Shown here: piece after piece, positions 33,197 to 42,552 of the stretch
How positions within the stretch are numbered: the first letter of the stretch is position 1
How the letters are laid out: each line of letters begins with the position of its first letter
From: an uncultured Clostridia bacterium
GTDB taxonomy: Bacteria; Bacillota; Clostridia; TANB77; CAG-465
DNA length: 64,000 bases
Assembly (NCBI GenBank): GCA_948562205.1
Contig: CAOYAN010000005.1
Coordinates: forward strand, 1-64,000
Reading direction: 5' to 3'
Made by a program: the position numbers and the translations under genes
Notes under the pieces: model-generated
Seen by the model: the letters and a program-made list of their open reading frames with translations, nothing else
The model's database searches: none
What the model was told of the DNA's origin: nothing

Positions 33197-34451
33197 TTTC
33201 CTCACCTCCAAGTAAAAATATTTTTTGAACTGATACTTTTTGTGCCACATCTATAACATCTTGCATAGTTACTTTTCTAATTTTTTCTCTCATTTTTTCT
33301 ATTGTCATATCATCATTTAAAAATGCAACTATATTAGTCATTTTCATTTTAGCAAGTGCTATTTTAGAGTCATTCCATTCAAGTAAATCAGCAAGTAAAC
33401 TTTCTTTTGCAGATTCAAACTCTATATCTGATATTTTTCCATTTTTAATATCTTCTATTTGCTCAATTATAACTTTTTTAGCTTTTTCATAATTTTCTAA
33501 TTGTATTCCAGCATATATAACAAATATAGGTTTAAATCTATAATATCTAGATCTAACAGTATAGGCCAAAGACTCCTTTTCCCTTACATTTTGAAATAAT
33601 TTTGATGATGGAGTACCACCAAGTATTGTATTATATACATTAAATGCAAAATATTCATCCATTGTAAAATCTTTAATTCTCATTCCAATAGATAAAACAC
33701 TCTGTGTTGTATCCTGCATTTCTCTAACTTCTTCAATATTATCTAAAATTCTATTATTTGAAGTATTATATTTTAGGCTATTTAGTGATATATTATCATT
33801 TAATTTGTTTTCAAAAATTTCATTTATCTTACTTTCTATATTTTCATAACCATTAAGATTACCTGATACTAAAATCATTATGTATGAATTATTTATAACA
33901 TCTAAATATCTCTTATATAAATCTTCAGATGTAACTTCTTTTACAATTTCTTCATCTCCATATAAATTCATACCAAAAGCTTCACCAGGACATAAGATTT
34001 CTTCCATTTTTTGAACAGAATATCTTAGCTTATCATCTTTTCCCTCTTTTATTCTATTTAAAATTGATTCTTTTTCTCTTAAAACAATTTCATCATCAAA
34101 ATTTTTGCCTACCAAATATGGATTATATATAATATCATATAAAAATTTAATACATTCATTTGATACATCTACATTTCCTGGTAAAAACTTTTTATTTACA
34201 AATTCAATTTTAAATTCAATATTATAAAGATCGCCTAATTTCTCAATATTTACATTAAATGCTGCACCATAAAGACTATATAAGTATTCTTCAATTTCTT
34301 TTTGAGATTTATACTTATCACATGCCTTTCCAAGCACAGAGCCTAGTAATGCATTTTGTGAGTTTTCTACTTTGTTTACTGGCATTATAAAATTTAATGC
34401 TAGATAAACACTTTTAAATTTTTCATCTTGTATTTTATAAATATTTGACAT
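33189..34451 (-). CDS. M16-family peptidase-like protein, inactive partner (YmfF-like)
   Basis: A 420-aa M16 protein that lacks HxxEH: the corresponding region reads ALLGSVLGKACDKYKSQKEIEEYLYSLYGAAFNVN, typical of YmfF-type non-catalytic subunits. The second half keeps the M16 C-terminal fold, including a TPSSKLFQNVREKESLAYTVRSR stretch that helps form the substrate chamber. Followed by the active subunit gene in the same operon. Confidence 0.87.
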   Translation of the reverse strand: MSNIYKIQDEKFKSVYLALNFIMPVNKVENSQNALLGSVLGKACDKYKSQKEIEEYLYSLYGAAFNVNIEKLGDLYNIEFKIEFVNKKFLPGNVDVSNECIKFLYDIIYNPYLVGKNFDDEIVLREKESILNRIKEGKDDKLRYSVQKMEEILCPGEAFGMNLYGDEEIVKEVTSEDLYKRYLDVINNSYIMILVSGNLNGYENIESKINEIFENKLNDNISLNSLKYNTSNNRILDNIEEVREMQDTTQSVLSIGMRIKDFTMDEYFAFNVYNTILGGTPSSKLFQNVREKESLAYTVRSRYYRFKPIFVIYAGIQLENYEKAKKVIIEQIEDIKNGKISDIEFESAKESLLADLLEWNDSKIALAKMKMTNIVAFLNDDMTIEKMREKIRKVTMQDVIDVAQKVSVQKIFLLGGEENV

Positions 34452-34471
34452 ATTTTACCTCCTAACAAACA

Positions 34472-34494
34472 AGCCAAGTTACAACTTGGCTATT
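34472..34494 (-). terminator. Possible terminator/attenuator between yqeY and the M16 genes
   Basis: GCCAAGTT / AACTTGGC stem followed by a T-rich run on the minus strand. Confidence 0.5.
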
Positions 34495-34498
34495 ATAT

Positions 34499-34942
34499 TT
34501 ATAAATTATTAAGTTTTTCTTTTACAATTTCACTAACTAATTTTCCATCAGCTCTACCATTTGTTTTTGGTCTTAATTCTTGCATAACTTTTCCCATATC
34601 TCTTAGAGATGTTGCATTAACATTTGATATTGCCTCATCAACTAAAGTTTCAATCTCTTCTTTTGATAATTGTTTTGGTAAATATTTAGAAAGTATATCT
34701 ATCTCTTTATTTAAATCAGAAATTATGTCATCTCTTCCTGCTTTTTCATAATCTAAAATAGCATCTTTTCTCTTTTTAACTTCTTTTGCTACTATACCAA
34801 TTATTTCATCATCTCCAAGTTCTTTTTGAGTATCTTTTTCAACTTGAAGTATAGCTGATCTAAGTAAAGTAATTGTATTCTTTCTTATTTCATCTTTTTC
34901 TCTCATAGCTTCTTTTAGTTCTTGTAAAAATTGTTCTTTCAT
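34499..34942 (-). CDS. yqeY: GatB/YqeY domain protein
   Basis: A 147-aa protein homologous to the tail domain of the GatB amidotransferase subunit. Marks are the N-terminal helix REKDEIRKNTITLLRSAI, YEKAGRDDIISDLNKEIDILSKYLPKQLS and the C-terminal DMGKVMQELRPKTNGRADGKLVSEIVK. It probably binds tRNA; its role is unclear. Full length. GGGAGA-type ribosome binding site before the ATG. Confidence 0.92.
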   Translation of the reverse strand: MKEQFLQELKEAMREKDEIRKNTITLLRSAILQVEKDTQKELGDDEIIGIVAKEVKKRKDAILDYEKAGRDDIISDLNKEIDILSKYLPKQLSKEEIETLVDEAISNVNATSLRDMGKVMQELRPKTNGRADGKLVSEIVKEKLNNL

Positions 34943-34985
34943 AAAATTCTCCCTTCAATATATATTATATATTATTTTTATTTTT

Positions 34986-36101
34986 TTATACTTTTTCTTT
35001 TTTTTCTTCTTCATTTACAAAATTTTTATTTACTGTATCATCAATTATATGATTTTCTTTTTGATTTTTAATACTTATTAAACCAAAAACTATAAATAGT
35101 ATTGACATTACTATAAGTATAATAAGTTTCCAAATATCTGCAGAAATTATTGATACTGCAACAATACATAAAATACTTGTTATAGTATAAAGAATTAGTA
35201 CTGCTTGTCTTTGTGAAAATCCCCTTTTAATAAGTCTATGATGTATATGTGCACCATCAGGCTTTAGTGGTGGCTGGCCTTTAAGTATTCTTCTAATCAT
35301 TGCAAATAATGTATCAAATATAGGTACACCTAAAACAAGTACTGGTGCTACTATAGCTATCATTGTATATCCTTTTGCAAAACCTAAAATTGATACAATA
35401 GACATTGTAAATCCTAAAAAGTTTGAACTACAATCTCCCATAAATGTTTTTGCTGGATTAAAGTTATATGGTAAAAATCCAAGTGTTGCTCCAACAAGTG
35501 CTGCTGTAATTATAATTGCCTCTAAACTTGCAGAAGTAGTTATAAATACTATAAGAAGTGCAGTTGCTGCAATAGAGCAAATTCCTGCTGCAAGTCCATC
35601 TAATCCATCTATTAAATTCATTGCATTAGTAATTGATATAACCCATATCATTGTAAGTAAAAAATCAACCCACTGTGCAAGATTTATTGTTTCAATATTA
35701 AAAAACGGTACATTTATAACTGATATTCTAATTCCAAAATAATAAACTGTAATACCTGCTGCAAGTTGAAAAAAGAATTTATATTTAGGTCTTAAATTCC
35801 AAACATCATCTATAAGTCCCATAACAAATATTATAAGTCCACCTATAACAAATCCAACAAATTTTCTATTTAGTGCTATTGATGGAATATTTTTTGTTAT
35901 AAAATAATATACCGCAAGTCCAAGTAAAGTAGAAATTACAATAGCAATTCCACCACATCTAGGCATTGGTTTTGAATGCATACGCCTATTATCTTTTGGA
36001 ATATCTACAAGTTCGTATTTTTTACACATTTTTATAACTATTGGAGTTAAAATTAAACAACACACAAAGGTAAGTATTGATATTGCATATACTATCGCCA
36101 T
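34986..36101 (-). CDS. tagO: Undecaprenyl-phosphate GlcNAc-1-phosphate transferase (TagO/WecA type)
   Basis: A 371-aa integral membrane enzyme of the MraY/WecA family. It shows DIPKDNRRMHSKPMPRCGGIAI, LIDDVWNLRPKYKF, NAMNLIDGLDGLAAGI (catalytic Asp pair), FMGDCSSNFLGF and the HIHHRLIKRGFSQRQAV loop of WecA/TagO-like members, which starts wall-polymer synthesis on undecaprenyl phosphate. The ATG at 36101 (MAIVYA) has AAGGTGG upstream. It follows rpiB by one base. Confidence 0.9.
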   Translation of the reverse strand: MAIVYAISILTFVCCLILTPIVIKMCKKYELVDIPKDNRRMHSKPMPRCGGIAIVISTLLGLAVYYFITKNIPSIALNRKFVGFVIGGLIIFVMGLIDDVWNLRPKYKFFFQLAAGITVYYFGIRISVINVPFFNIETINLAQWVDFLLTMIWVISITNAMNLIDGLDGLAAGICSIAATALLIVFITTSASLEAIIITAALVGATLGFLPYNFNPAKTFMGDCSSNFLGFTMSIVSILGFAKGYTMIAIVAPVLVLGVPIFDTLFAMIRRILKGQPPLKPDGAHIHHRLIKRGFSQRQAVLILYTITSILCIVAVSIISADIWKLIILIVMSILFIVFGLISIKNQKENHIIDDTVNKNFVNEEEKKEKV

Positions 36102-36102
36102 A

Positions 36103-36570
36103 TTATCTACCACCTTCTAAATACATATTCTCTAATTCTTTTATTTTCTTTAATCTTCTCTCATGTCTTCCACCATCATAAAAATTATTAATAAATGAAT
36201 TGGTAATAGAAATTGCATTTTCTTTTCTATCAGAGTTTTTTAGTCTTGCACCCAAACATAATATATTTGCATTATTATCTTTTCTTGACATTTCAGCCAT
36301 GTATTCACTTGTACAAACTGCAGCTCTAATTCCTCTTACTTTGTTACATGCTATAGATATTCCAATACCTGTACCACATATTGCAATTCCAAGATTGTTT
36401 TTATCCTTTAGAACTTCAGTACAAATTGTTCTTGCTATGCCTGGATAATCATCACCATCTTGATTTTTAAAATTAGTTACATCTGCATACTCAATTTTAT
36501 TTTCATATAAATATGAAATTATTTTTTTCTTTAACTCTATTCCAGTATGATCAGAACCGATAATTATCAT
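36103..36570 (-). CDS. rpiB: Ribose-5-phosphate isomerase B
   Basis: A 155-aa enzyme that interconverts ribose-5-phosphate and ribulose-5-phosphate. Motifs are GSDHTGIELKKKI, the catalytic CGTGIGISIACNKVRGIRAA and MSRKDNNANILCLGAR. The ATG at 36570 is preferred to the GTG twelve bases upstream, which sits against AAAGGAAG. Between a phosphatase gene and tagO on the same strand, in a common Firmicute gene order (ywlE-rpiB-...). Confidence 0.93.
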   Translation of the reverse strand: MIIIGSDHTGIELKKKIISYLYENKIEYADVTNFKNQDGDDYPGIARTICTEVLKDKNNLGIAICGTGIGISIACNKVRGIRAAVCTSEYMAEMSRKDNNANILCLGARLKNSDRKENAISITNSFINNFYDGGRHERRLKKIKELENMYLEGGR

Positions 36571-36587
36571 AAGTTTTTTCACTTCCT

Positions 36588-37043
36588 TTAAAATATCTTA
36601 AGTAATTCATCCACATAATAAACAATCTCTTTTGAACATAAATCATATTCATTTATTCTATATCCAAAAGGATCTTTTATATCTAGATTTGGAGTATCTT
36701 TATTAACATATTCTTTTAGTGTAAATACTTTATTTTTTAGGTTTCTATGTTCATACAAAATAGCTTCTTTATGTGACATAGTCATACAAAGTATTAAATC
36801 ATAATCATTTAAATTTAGATCATAAATACTTTTAGATCTATGATTTTCAAGATTTACATTATATTTTTTCATTGTAGTTATTGCCTGACTTGTTGCCATA
36901 TCTCCATGTGAGGCATATATACCACAAGAATCAATTAAATAATCACTTTGTATACCAAGTTTTTTTACTTTCTCTTGCATATAATGATGAGCCATAGCAC
37001 TTCTACAGGTGTTGCCAGTACATATAAATACTATTTTTTTCAT
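36588..37043 (-). CDS. ywlE: Low-molecular-weight phosphatase, YwlE-like protein-arginine type
   Basis: A 151-aa phosphatase with the active loop C8-T-G-N-T-C-R-S and the general-acid loop KDPFGY. The Thr inside the loop, at the position of Thr11 of YwlE, is the residue reported to give arginine-phosphate specificity, so a protein-arginine phosphatase is more likely than a tyrosine phosphatase. It directly precedes rpiB. No McsB kinase gene is in the window. Confidence 0.85.
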   Translation of the reverse strand: MKKIVFICTGNTCRSAMAHHYMQEKVKKLGIQSDYLIDSCGIYASHGDMATSQAITTMKKYNVNLENHRSKSIYDLNLNDYDLILCMTMSHKEAILYEHRNLKNKVFTLKEYVNKDTPNLDIKDPFGYRINEYDLCSKEIVYYVDELLKIF

Positions 37044-37108
37044 ATACTAATTAAAATCCTCCATATTTGCTACTATATTATCATATTTAAAGTTTAAAGT
37101 CAATTAAA

Positions 37109-37825
37109 TTACAGTATTGTAATTATAGTAGAAATTAATATTCCAAGAATAAAACTAAGTGATATTATATATGATTTTTCATTTGTATTTTCTTCTGTCA
37201 CTAAAGTTTTTGTAACTATGTATAACATAGCACCACCACTAATTGATAATGACATACTAGTATAAAAATTCGAAATACTACCAAAAAACATACCTATTAT
37301 AATTCCAATACCTGAAAAAATACCTACAATCAAACTGTTTATTGTAACCTTTTTTAAACTTTTTTTATTATCTAAATTTGCAACACCAACTATCATCCCC
37401 TCTGGAATATCATGTAAAAACATTGCTAAAAATATACTAATTCCAAGTGAAAAAGAATGTTCTAGACTTGCTCCTACTGCAATACCTTCAATTATATTAT
37501 GAAGTGACATAGAAGAAATTATAAGTATTAATTTATTCAAGGTAGTATTTGTATTTATCTTAGTTATAAAAATATCAATTAATAAAACAATTAATGTACC
37601 TATTATTATTCCAAGTATTGTAACAAACATACCCGATATATCAAGACTTTCGGGTATCATACTAATACATACAATACCTACCATTATACCAGATACTAAT
37701 TGATATAAAAAAGTAATCTTTTTTTCTCCTTTTATTTTAACAAAGTATGGTAGTATTGATCCTACAACACTACTTAATATTCCAAGTAAAATCATAATAC
37801 ATGCACTATACATTATCTTAGACAT
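37109..37825 (-). CDS. ZIP-family metal transporter
   Basis: A 238-aa membrane protein with eight hydrophobic segments. The metal-path motifs are HNIIEGIAVGAS (TM4) and HDIPEGMIVGVAN (TM5), typical of ZIP zinc/divalent cation importers. The start at 37825 (MSKIMYS) has AGGTG at proper spacing, and that ribosome binding site lies in the 3' arm of the hairpin at 37828-37870, so translation may depend on hairpin folding. Confidence 0.9.
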   Translation of the reverse strand: MSKIMYSACIMILLGILSSVVGSILPYFVKIKGEKKITFLYQLVSGIMVGIVCISMIPESLDISGMFVTILGIIIGTLIVLLIDIFITKINTNTTLNKLILIISSMSLHNIIEGIAVGASLEHSFSLGISIFLAMFLHDIPEGMIVGVANLDNKKSLKKVTINSLIVGIFSGIGIIIGMFFGSISNFYTSMSLSISGGAMLYIVTKTLVTEENTNEKSYIISLSFILGILISTIITIL

Positions 37826-37827
37826 AG

Positions 37828-37870
37828 AAAAACACCTCTTAAACAACATATATGTTTAAAAGGTGTTTTG
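37828..37870 (-). promoter_or_regulatory. Terminator-like hairpin that contains the ZIP ribosome binding site
   Basis: AAACACCT-tt-TTAAAC / GTTTAA-gAGGTGTTT stem on the minus strand between the NAD kinase stop and the ZIP start, followed by TTTTTC. The AGGTG ribosome binding site is inside the 3' arm. It can act as terminator, translational switch or both. Confidence 0.65.
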
Positions 37871-37875
37871 TATAA

Positions 37876-38694
37876 CTATTCTTCTCCAATCATTTTCTCG
37901 CGAATTTTTGCTCCTCTTTTTTGATTTAAGAAGTTAAGCTTTTTTATTTTTTTATCACTAATATTTAATTCAACTCTTGTTATATCTCTTACATCTCCAA
38001 TATCTGTAATTTCTTTATTATCAAGAGTTATCTCAAAATTTCCATACTTATTTAATATATCTATATTAAAAGAAGAATATATTAAAGGATTAGTAATAAA
38101 ATTTTCTGTTTTACCATTACTAATTGCAAGATTAAAAGAAGTTATAAGAAGTGGATATTCTTCAAGCATAATTGGACCAAAGTTACTTTTATTAATTCCT
38201 GTAGATCCAGTAGATGTAGAGACTATCATATGAGAAGTAGATACTTTCTGACAAAATCCATTATCTGTACTTATTTTAAGATCCATTCTTGCAAGTTTTT
38301 TACCAAGAAACATTATTTCATTTATTGAATGAAGTATAAGTGGATCTCTATTACTTTCAAATAAAAACTTTGCTTCTAATATATTATAATATTCCACATT
38401 TAAACTGTCTTTTGGAGTTTTTAAAATATAATTTAATAACTCATCAATTTGATTATGTGAAACATCTAAAAAATATCCAAGATTTCCAAAATTTAAACCA
38501 ATACATAAAATATTTGGATCATATCCAATTTTCTTACAAGCATCAAGAAATGTTCCATCTCCACCAAGTATTAATACAAAATCTGGATCAAAAGTTACTC
38601 TTGTAAATCCTGCTTTCTCAAATCTATAAACTATATAATCTACAAAAGCTTTTGTCCGATCATAATCATTATATACAACTAAAAATTTTTTCAT
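37876..38694 (-). CDS. nadK: NAD kinase
   Basis: Makes NADP from NAD and ATP. The 272-aa protein has the LGGDGTFLDA motif near residue 55 and STSTGSTGINKSNFGP, with NEIMFLGKK between, all signature parts of the family. AAGGAGG precedes the ATG at 38694; an earlier in-frame ATG has no support. The gene is followed by the ZIP transporter gene across a hairpin. Confidence 0.93.
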   Translation of the reverse strand: MKKFLVVYNDYDRTKAFVDYIVYRFEKAGFTRVTFDPDFVLILGGDGTFLDACKKIGYDPNILCIGLNFGNLGYFLDVSHNQIDELLNYILKTPKDSLNVEYYNILEAKFLFESNRDPLILHSINEIMFLGKKLARMDLKISTDNGFCQKVSTSHMIVSTSTGSTGINKSNFGPIMLEEYPLLITSFNLAISNGKTENFITNPLIYSSFNIDILNKYGNFEITLDNKEITDIGDVRDITRVELNISDKKIKKLNFLNQKRGAKIREKMIGEE

Positions 38695-38944
38695 GTTAGT
38701 CCTCCTTAAATTATTAAATTGGTAAATTTTTTTCATATATTTTACCATAATTTTAAATAAAACACAAGTTTTAGAGAATTTTGTTTACAAGATATATACA
38801 AAAACTATTAAATATTTTTATTATACTAATATATTTTTGTATATAAATATTTTTTCGAGATAGAATATATTTAAAAATATTATATTTATATGTTTCTTTT
38901 TGACAATTTATGCTATAATAATATAAAAACAAAGGAGGTATTGT

Positions 38945-39478
38945 ATGAAAGATCTACTAAAAAAATTTGCAAAATCTTCACTTGTAATATCAATAGTACT
39001 TATAATACTTGCATTATTTTTAATATTTAAACCAACAGAATCTCTAAACTTTATAGTTATTCTAATAGGAATTGTTCTATCAATACTTGGAATAATGCAT
39101 ATGATTTCATATTTTTCTTCATCAAAAGAGTTTAAATCACTAAGTTTTGAGCTTATAGAAGGTATTGCATATATTTGTACTGGAATATTACTTATAATTA
39201 ATCCAAATCTTATAAATGAATTTTTAGCAACACTTGTTGGTGCATGGATGATTATTCAAAGTATTATTCGTTTTCAATTTGCATTTAACTTAAAAGCTAT
39301 AGATAATAAAGGATGGGGTATTATGCTTATATTATCTATAATTACATTTATACTAGGTATTGTAATTATATTTAATCCATTTGCAACTATTATAGCAGTT
39401 ACAACAATTTGTGGTATAATGTTACTTATTTCTGAATTAATTAATATATATGAATCAATTTGTTTATTAAGACTATAG
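38945..39478 (+). CDS. HdeD/DUF308-family membrane protein
   Basis: A 177-aa protein of six predicted membrane segments arranged as pairs, with the LxxGIxxIxxGI... and P-N spacing of the DUF308/HdeD family (FKPTESLNFIVILIGIVLSILGIMHM; INPNLINEFLATLVGAWMIIQSIIRF; FNPFATIIAVTTICGIMLLISEL). AAGGAGG precedes the ATG, and an extended -10 TGCTATAAT lies at 38911-38919. Function in Firmicutes unknown. Confidence 0.85.
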   Translation: MKDLLKKFAKSSLVISIVLIILALFLIFKPTESLNFIVILIGIVLSILGIMHMISYFSSSKEFKSLSFELIEGIAYICTGILLIINPNLINEFLATLVGAWMIIQSIIRFQFAFNLKAIDNKGWGIMLILSIITFILGIVIIFNPFATIIAVTTICGIMLLISELINIYESICLLRL

Positions 39479-39479
39479 A

Positions 39480-39514
39480 AAAAATGGCAAAAGTCAGTGA
39501 CTCTTGCCATTTTT
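39480..39514. terminator. Bidirectional terminator
   Basis: AAATGGCAA / TTGCCATTT stem between convergent genes, with T-run on the plus strand. Confidence 0.75.
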
Positions 39515-39537
39515 AATTCATTTAGTATTATTTAATT

Positions 39538-41529
39538 TTAATCAGCATAAGCTTTACAAATTGTCTCAATATATATTTTTGTAAGTTCATCATTAATATT
39601 TAATTCTTTAACTGTAATTTCTTTACCATTAATATCAGAAAATATATAATAAAGTGAGTTAGAATAATATATATCTTTTTCATTTACATCTATTGATAGA
39701 AACCCCTGTGAAATCAGATTTTTTTCTTCACTTATTCTCAAATCTAGAGTTACGCTATTTTTAACAATTTTGCTTCCTATTAAAAAATCATCTGCAAATA
39801 AGTTAACTTTTTCACCATCAATCTCTTCATAATAATCTGAAGGCACTAATATTATTCTATTTCCTAAATTTATTATAAATTCTTTAGAATCGTTACTTAT
39901 AAGATCACATATATTAATGTTCTTATTAAATTTTAACGACCTATCAATACGTGATTTTAAAGCATTTACATTTCCTATTGTATGTATATTAATATTCTTA
40001 AAATATCTTTTATATTCTCTTGATATATTGGACATAATTTTATTAAGATTTACCAATAAAGTTATTTTATAATGATTATCAAATTTCAAATCATTATACA
40101 GATGACAATTATATATTAAGTCATCTAATTTTAAGTTAACATTATCAATCTTTTGATACCTTATTTCAACTTCTTCACTTAAAAGAATAGGAAGATTTAT
40201 TTCACTATCACAATAGTTAAGTAATCCTTGCTTTAATTTACTTAAAAGTTCTACTTTATATACTAAATTATTTATTGTAAGTATATATTTTTTAAAGAAG
40301 TATAATCTATTTTTAATATATATAATATCTTCATACTCAATATCATATATATTTAAATTTTTTAGATCTTCATCACCTTTGTTTATTTTCAAAATATTCT
40401 TGTATAAAATAACTTTTGAAAATGGTAATTTTTTATTAGTAATATCAACTAAAATAGGTTCTATATTTAGTAAATATGTTAAAACATTTTGGATATATTT
40501 TTTTGTGTAAATATTCGATTTTTTTAAATTAATATACATATTTGCTTTATTTTCACCACTACAATAATTTATCCTAAAAATTCTTAACTCATCTTCAAAA
40601 TATACAGAAGAATTTTTATCAACTTTTGATAATATCTTTTCAGGTGAAATATACTTTTGGAGTTCATTTATATTTTTATATTCATCTTGTGTAAGATAAA
40701 TACAAAGCTTAACATACCTATTACTCCCTTCAATTACAAACGTAGCTTCATATTTATATAATGTATCTTTTCTCTTTAATTTACCAATAATTAAATTATT
40801 ATATACAAAATTACTATCTACCTCTACATCTTCTAAATAAATACCTTTCTCTCTGAATGTATATTTAAGATACCGATCTTTATTTATTGATTTTTGATCT
40901 ACTAAAATATCAAGTATATACTTAAAAATTTCTTCAAATTTATAGCTTACGCTTGAAGATATTTTATTTCCTCTCTCAAATACAAAAATTTCACATGCAC
41001 GAGTATTTAAACATGGTCTTACTTCTACATCAAGTTTATTTATTTTTTTAATATATTCATCTTCTGAAATATAAAAATTATACTCCTTATTCCATATAAT
41101 ATCATCTTCATTTATTAAATCAACAGATAGTTTATCTGCAACAAAAACATATGGCTCTATAGAGAAGTCTTGTGATTTAATTTCAAAAGATGTAAATTCA
41201 TATGATAAAAACAAAATAAATTTTATACCATTATATTGTATTTTATATCTTTCATTTAACAAAATCTTTTTAGATTTTTCAAAATACCCAATTTCTTGTT
41301 CTTCCAAATATATCTTCATAAAATCATATAGATTAATTATATTAAGGCTTTGATACATATATATTGCCTGTTTATCTCTTTTAGATTGTAATTCTTTATA
41401 AAGTAATTCAGTTTCACTTATTCTTTTTACAAATTTATCAATATTAGTATTTTGTTCTACCGATTTTTCTTTTTTTAAAGAATACATAACTATATTTTTT
41501 ACATTTTCTTTTAAATCTTTTCTTTTCAT
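39538..41529 (-). CDS. Large hypothetical protein, 663 aa
   Basis: Not recognised. AGGTGG precedes MKRKDLK at 41529. The protein is soluble and Lys/Asn/Ile-rich, with alternating strand-like stretches over its full length and no visible nucleotide-binding, metal or membrane motif. A repeated strand pattern (short hydrophobic strand, Tyr/Asp, strand) suggests several similar beta-rich modules. It is monocistronic, beside the tRNA-Ser genes. Confidence 0.6.
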   Translation of the reverse strand: MKRKDLKENVKNIVMYSLKKEKSVEQNTNIDKFVKRISETELLYKELQSKRDKQAIYMYQSLNIINLYDFMKIYLEEQEIGYFEKSKKILLNERYKIQYNGIKFILFLSYEFTSFEIKSQDFSIEPYVFVADKLSVDLINEDDIIWNKEYNFYISEDEYIKKINKLDVEVRPCLNTRACEIFVFERGNKISSSVSYKFEEIFKYILDILVDQKSINKDRYLKYTFREKGIYLEDVEVDSNFVYNNLIIGKLKRKDTLYKYEATFVIEGSNRYVKLCIYLTQDEYKNINELQKYISPEKILSKVDKNSSVYFEDELRIFRINYCSGENKANMYINLKKSNIYTKKYIQNVLTYLLNIEPILVDITNKKLPFSKVILYKNILKINKGDEDLKNLNIYDIEYEDIIYIKNRLYFFKKYILTINNLVYKVELLSKLKQGLLNYCDSEINLPILLSEEVEIRYQKIDNVNLKLDDLIYNCHLYNDLKFDNHYKITLLVNLNKIMSNISREYKRYFKNINIHTIGNVNALKSRIDRSLKFNKNINICDLISNDSKEFIINLGNRIILVPSDYYEEIDGEKVNLFADDFLIGSKIVKNSVTLDLRISEEKNLISQGFLSIDVNEKDIYYSNSLYYIFSDINGKEITVKELNINDELTKIYIETICKAYAD

Positions 41530-41610
41530 GATAACCACCTTTCAAAATATTTATTTTAAAATAATATATTAATTATGATTATTATATCATAGTTTACATA
41601 TTTTAGCAAA

Positions 41611-41649
41611 AAATAATTGTAGGAAGCAGATTACTCTACTTCCTACAAC
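41611..41649 (-). terminator. Terminator after tRNA-Ser(GCT)
   Basis: TTGTAGGAAG / CTTCCTACAA stem followed by a T-rich run on the minus strand. Confidence 0.7.
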
Positions 41650-41686
41650 GGTTTACATATAAAATTTGTATATAAATTCTATATGG

Positions 41687-41776
41687 TGGCGGAGAAGGAG
41701 GGGTTCGAACCCTCGCGCCCCTATTGAGACCTAACAGTTTAGCAAACTGTCCCCTTCACCACTTGGGTACTTCTCC
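41687..41776 (-). tRNA. tRNA-Ser (anticodon GCT)
   Basis: A 90-nt tRNA with long variable arm: acceptor GGAGAAG / CTTCTCC, anticodon stem ACAGT-type with loop TTGCTAA, T loop GTTCGAA, encoded CCA. Confidence 0.95.
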
Positions 41777-41856
41777 ATATCTTGACTTACTGTTATAAAT
41801 TATAATACATATTTATTTATATGTCAAGTTAATTTAAGAAATTACCATATAAAAAA

Positions 41857-41887
41857 AGAAAAAAGTACCATTAACTGATACTTTTAT
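41857..41887 (-). terminator. Terminator after tRNA-Ser(TGA)
   Basis: AAAAGTA / TACTTTT stem followed by a T-run on the minus strand, just after the tRNA. Confidence 0.55.
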
Positions 41888-41889
41888 GT

Positions 41890-41978
41890 TGGCGGAAGAG
41901 GTAGGATTCGAACCCACGGTACCTTTCGATATCACCAGTTTTCAAGACTGGCTCCTTAAACCACTCGGACACTCTTCC
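41890..41978 (-). tRNA. tRNA-Ser (anticodon TGA)
   Basis: An 89-nt tRNA with long variable arm: acceptor GGAAGAG / CTCTTCC, anticodon stem CCAGT / ACTGG with loop CTTGAAA, T loop GTTCGAA, encoded CCA. In series with tRNA-Ser(GCT). Confidence 0.95.
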
Positions 41979-42072
41979 AACTTAGTTACAAATATAATTA
42001 TACCAGTTTTTTATAATTTGTCAATACTTTTTATAAATTTTCTATACATAGTACCAAATTTTAGTATAATAA

Positions 42073-42104
42073 ATGGTAAACACTACAAATATAGTATTTA
42101 CCAT
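42073..42104 (-). terminator. Terminator of the par/NUDIX unit
   Basis: TGGTAAATACTA / TAGTGTTTACCA stem just after the NUDIX stop, T-rich on the minus strand. Confidence 0.65.
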
Positions 42105-42108
42105 AATA

Positions 42109-42543
42109 TTATATTTTATTCTCACTAATATCTTTAATTAATTTTTCTTTTACTTCAATTGGTAATAAATTATAATCTTTAATTTTGTCTTTTTCAAGTA
42201 AAGAAATTTCATACTTTCCATATTTTTCATAATTTATATCAGTAAACTCAGGGCCATCTCCGGTTCCAAACTTACCACTTAAATAGCTACATAAAAAGAA
42301 TTTCTCATCACGATCTAGATCTTTATTATATATATATATGTATTCCTTATCAATTATAGTATCAATACCTAACTCTTCCTTTAATTCTCTTATAGTAGCA
42401 CTTTCAAAGCTTTCATTGTCTTCTACGTGTCCGCCTGGAAAAGTATAATATTCTTTTATTATTTTTTCATCTTTATATTTAGTTCTTTTAATTGTAACTA
42501 TTTTATTATCTATTAAAAGAATAGCTCTACCAGTCTTTACCAT
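42109..42543 (-). CDS. NUDIX hydrolase
   Basis: A 144-aa hydrolase of nucleoside diphosphates linked to another moiety. The Nudix box GHVEDNESFESATIRELKEELGI (about residues 38-60) is complete, with the catalytic REx2EE glutamates. The N-terminal strand RAILLIDNKIVTIKRTKYKDEKIIKEYYTFPGG is typical. It follows parB by nine bases and is probably co-transcribed with parAB. Substrate unknown. Confidence 0.9.
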   Translation of the reverse strand: MVKTGRAILLIDNKIVTIKRTKYKDEKIIKEYYTFPGGHVEDNESFESATIRELKEELGIDTIIDKEYIYIYNKDLDRDEKFFLCSYLSGKFGTGDGPEFTDINYEKYGKYEISLLEKDKIKDYNLLPIEVKEKLIKDISENKI

Positions 42544-42552
42544 AAAAATCTC

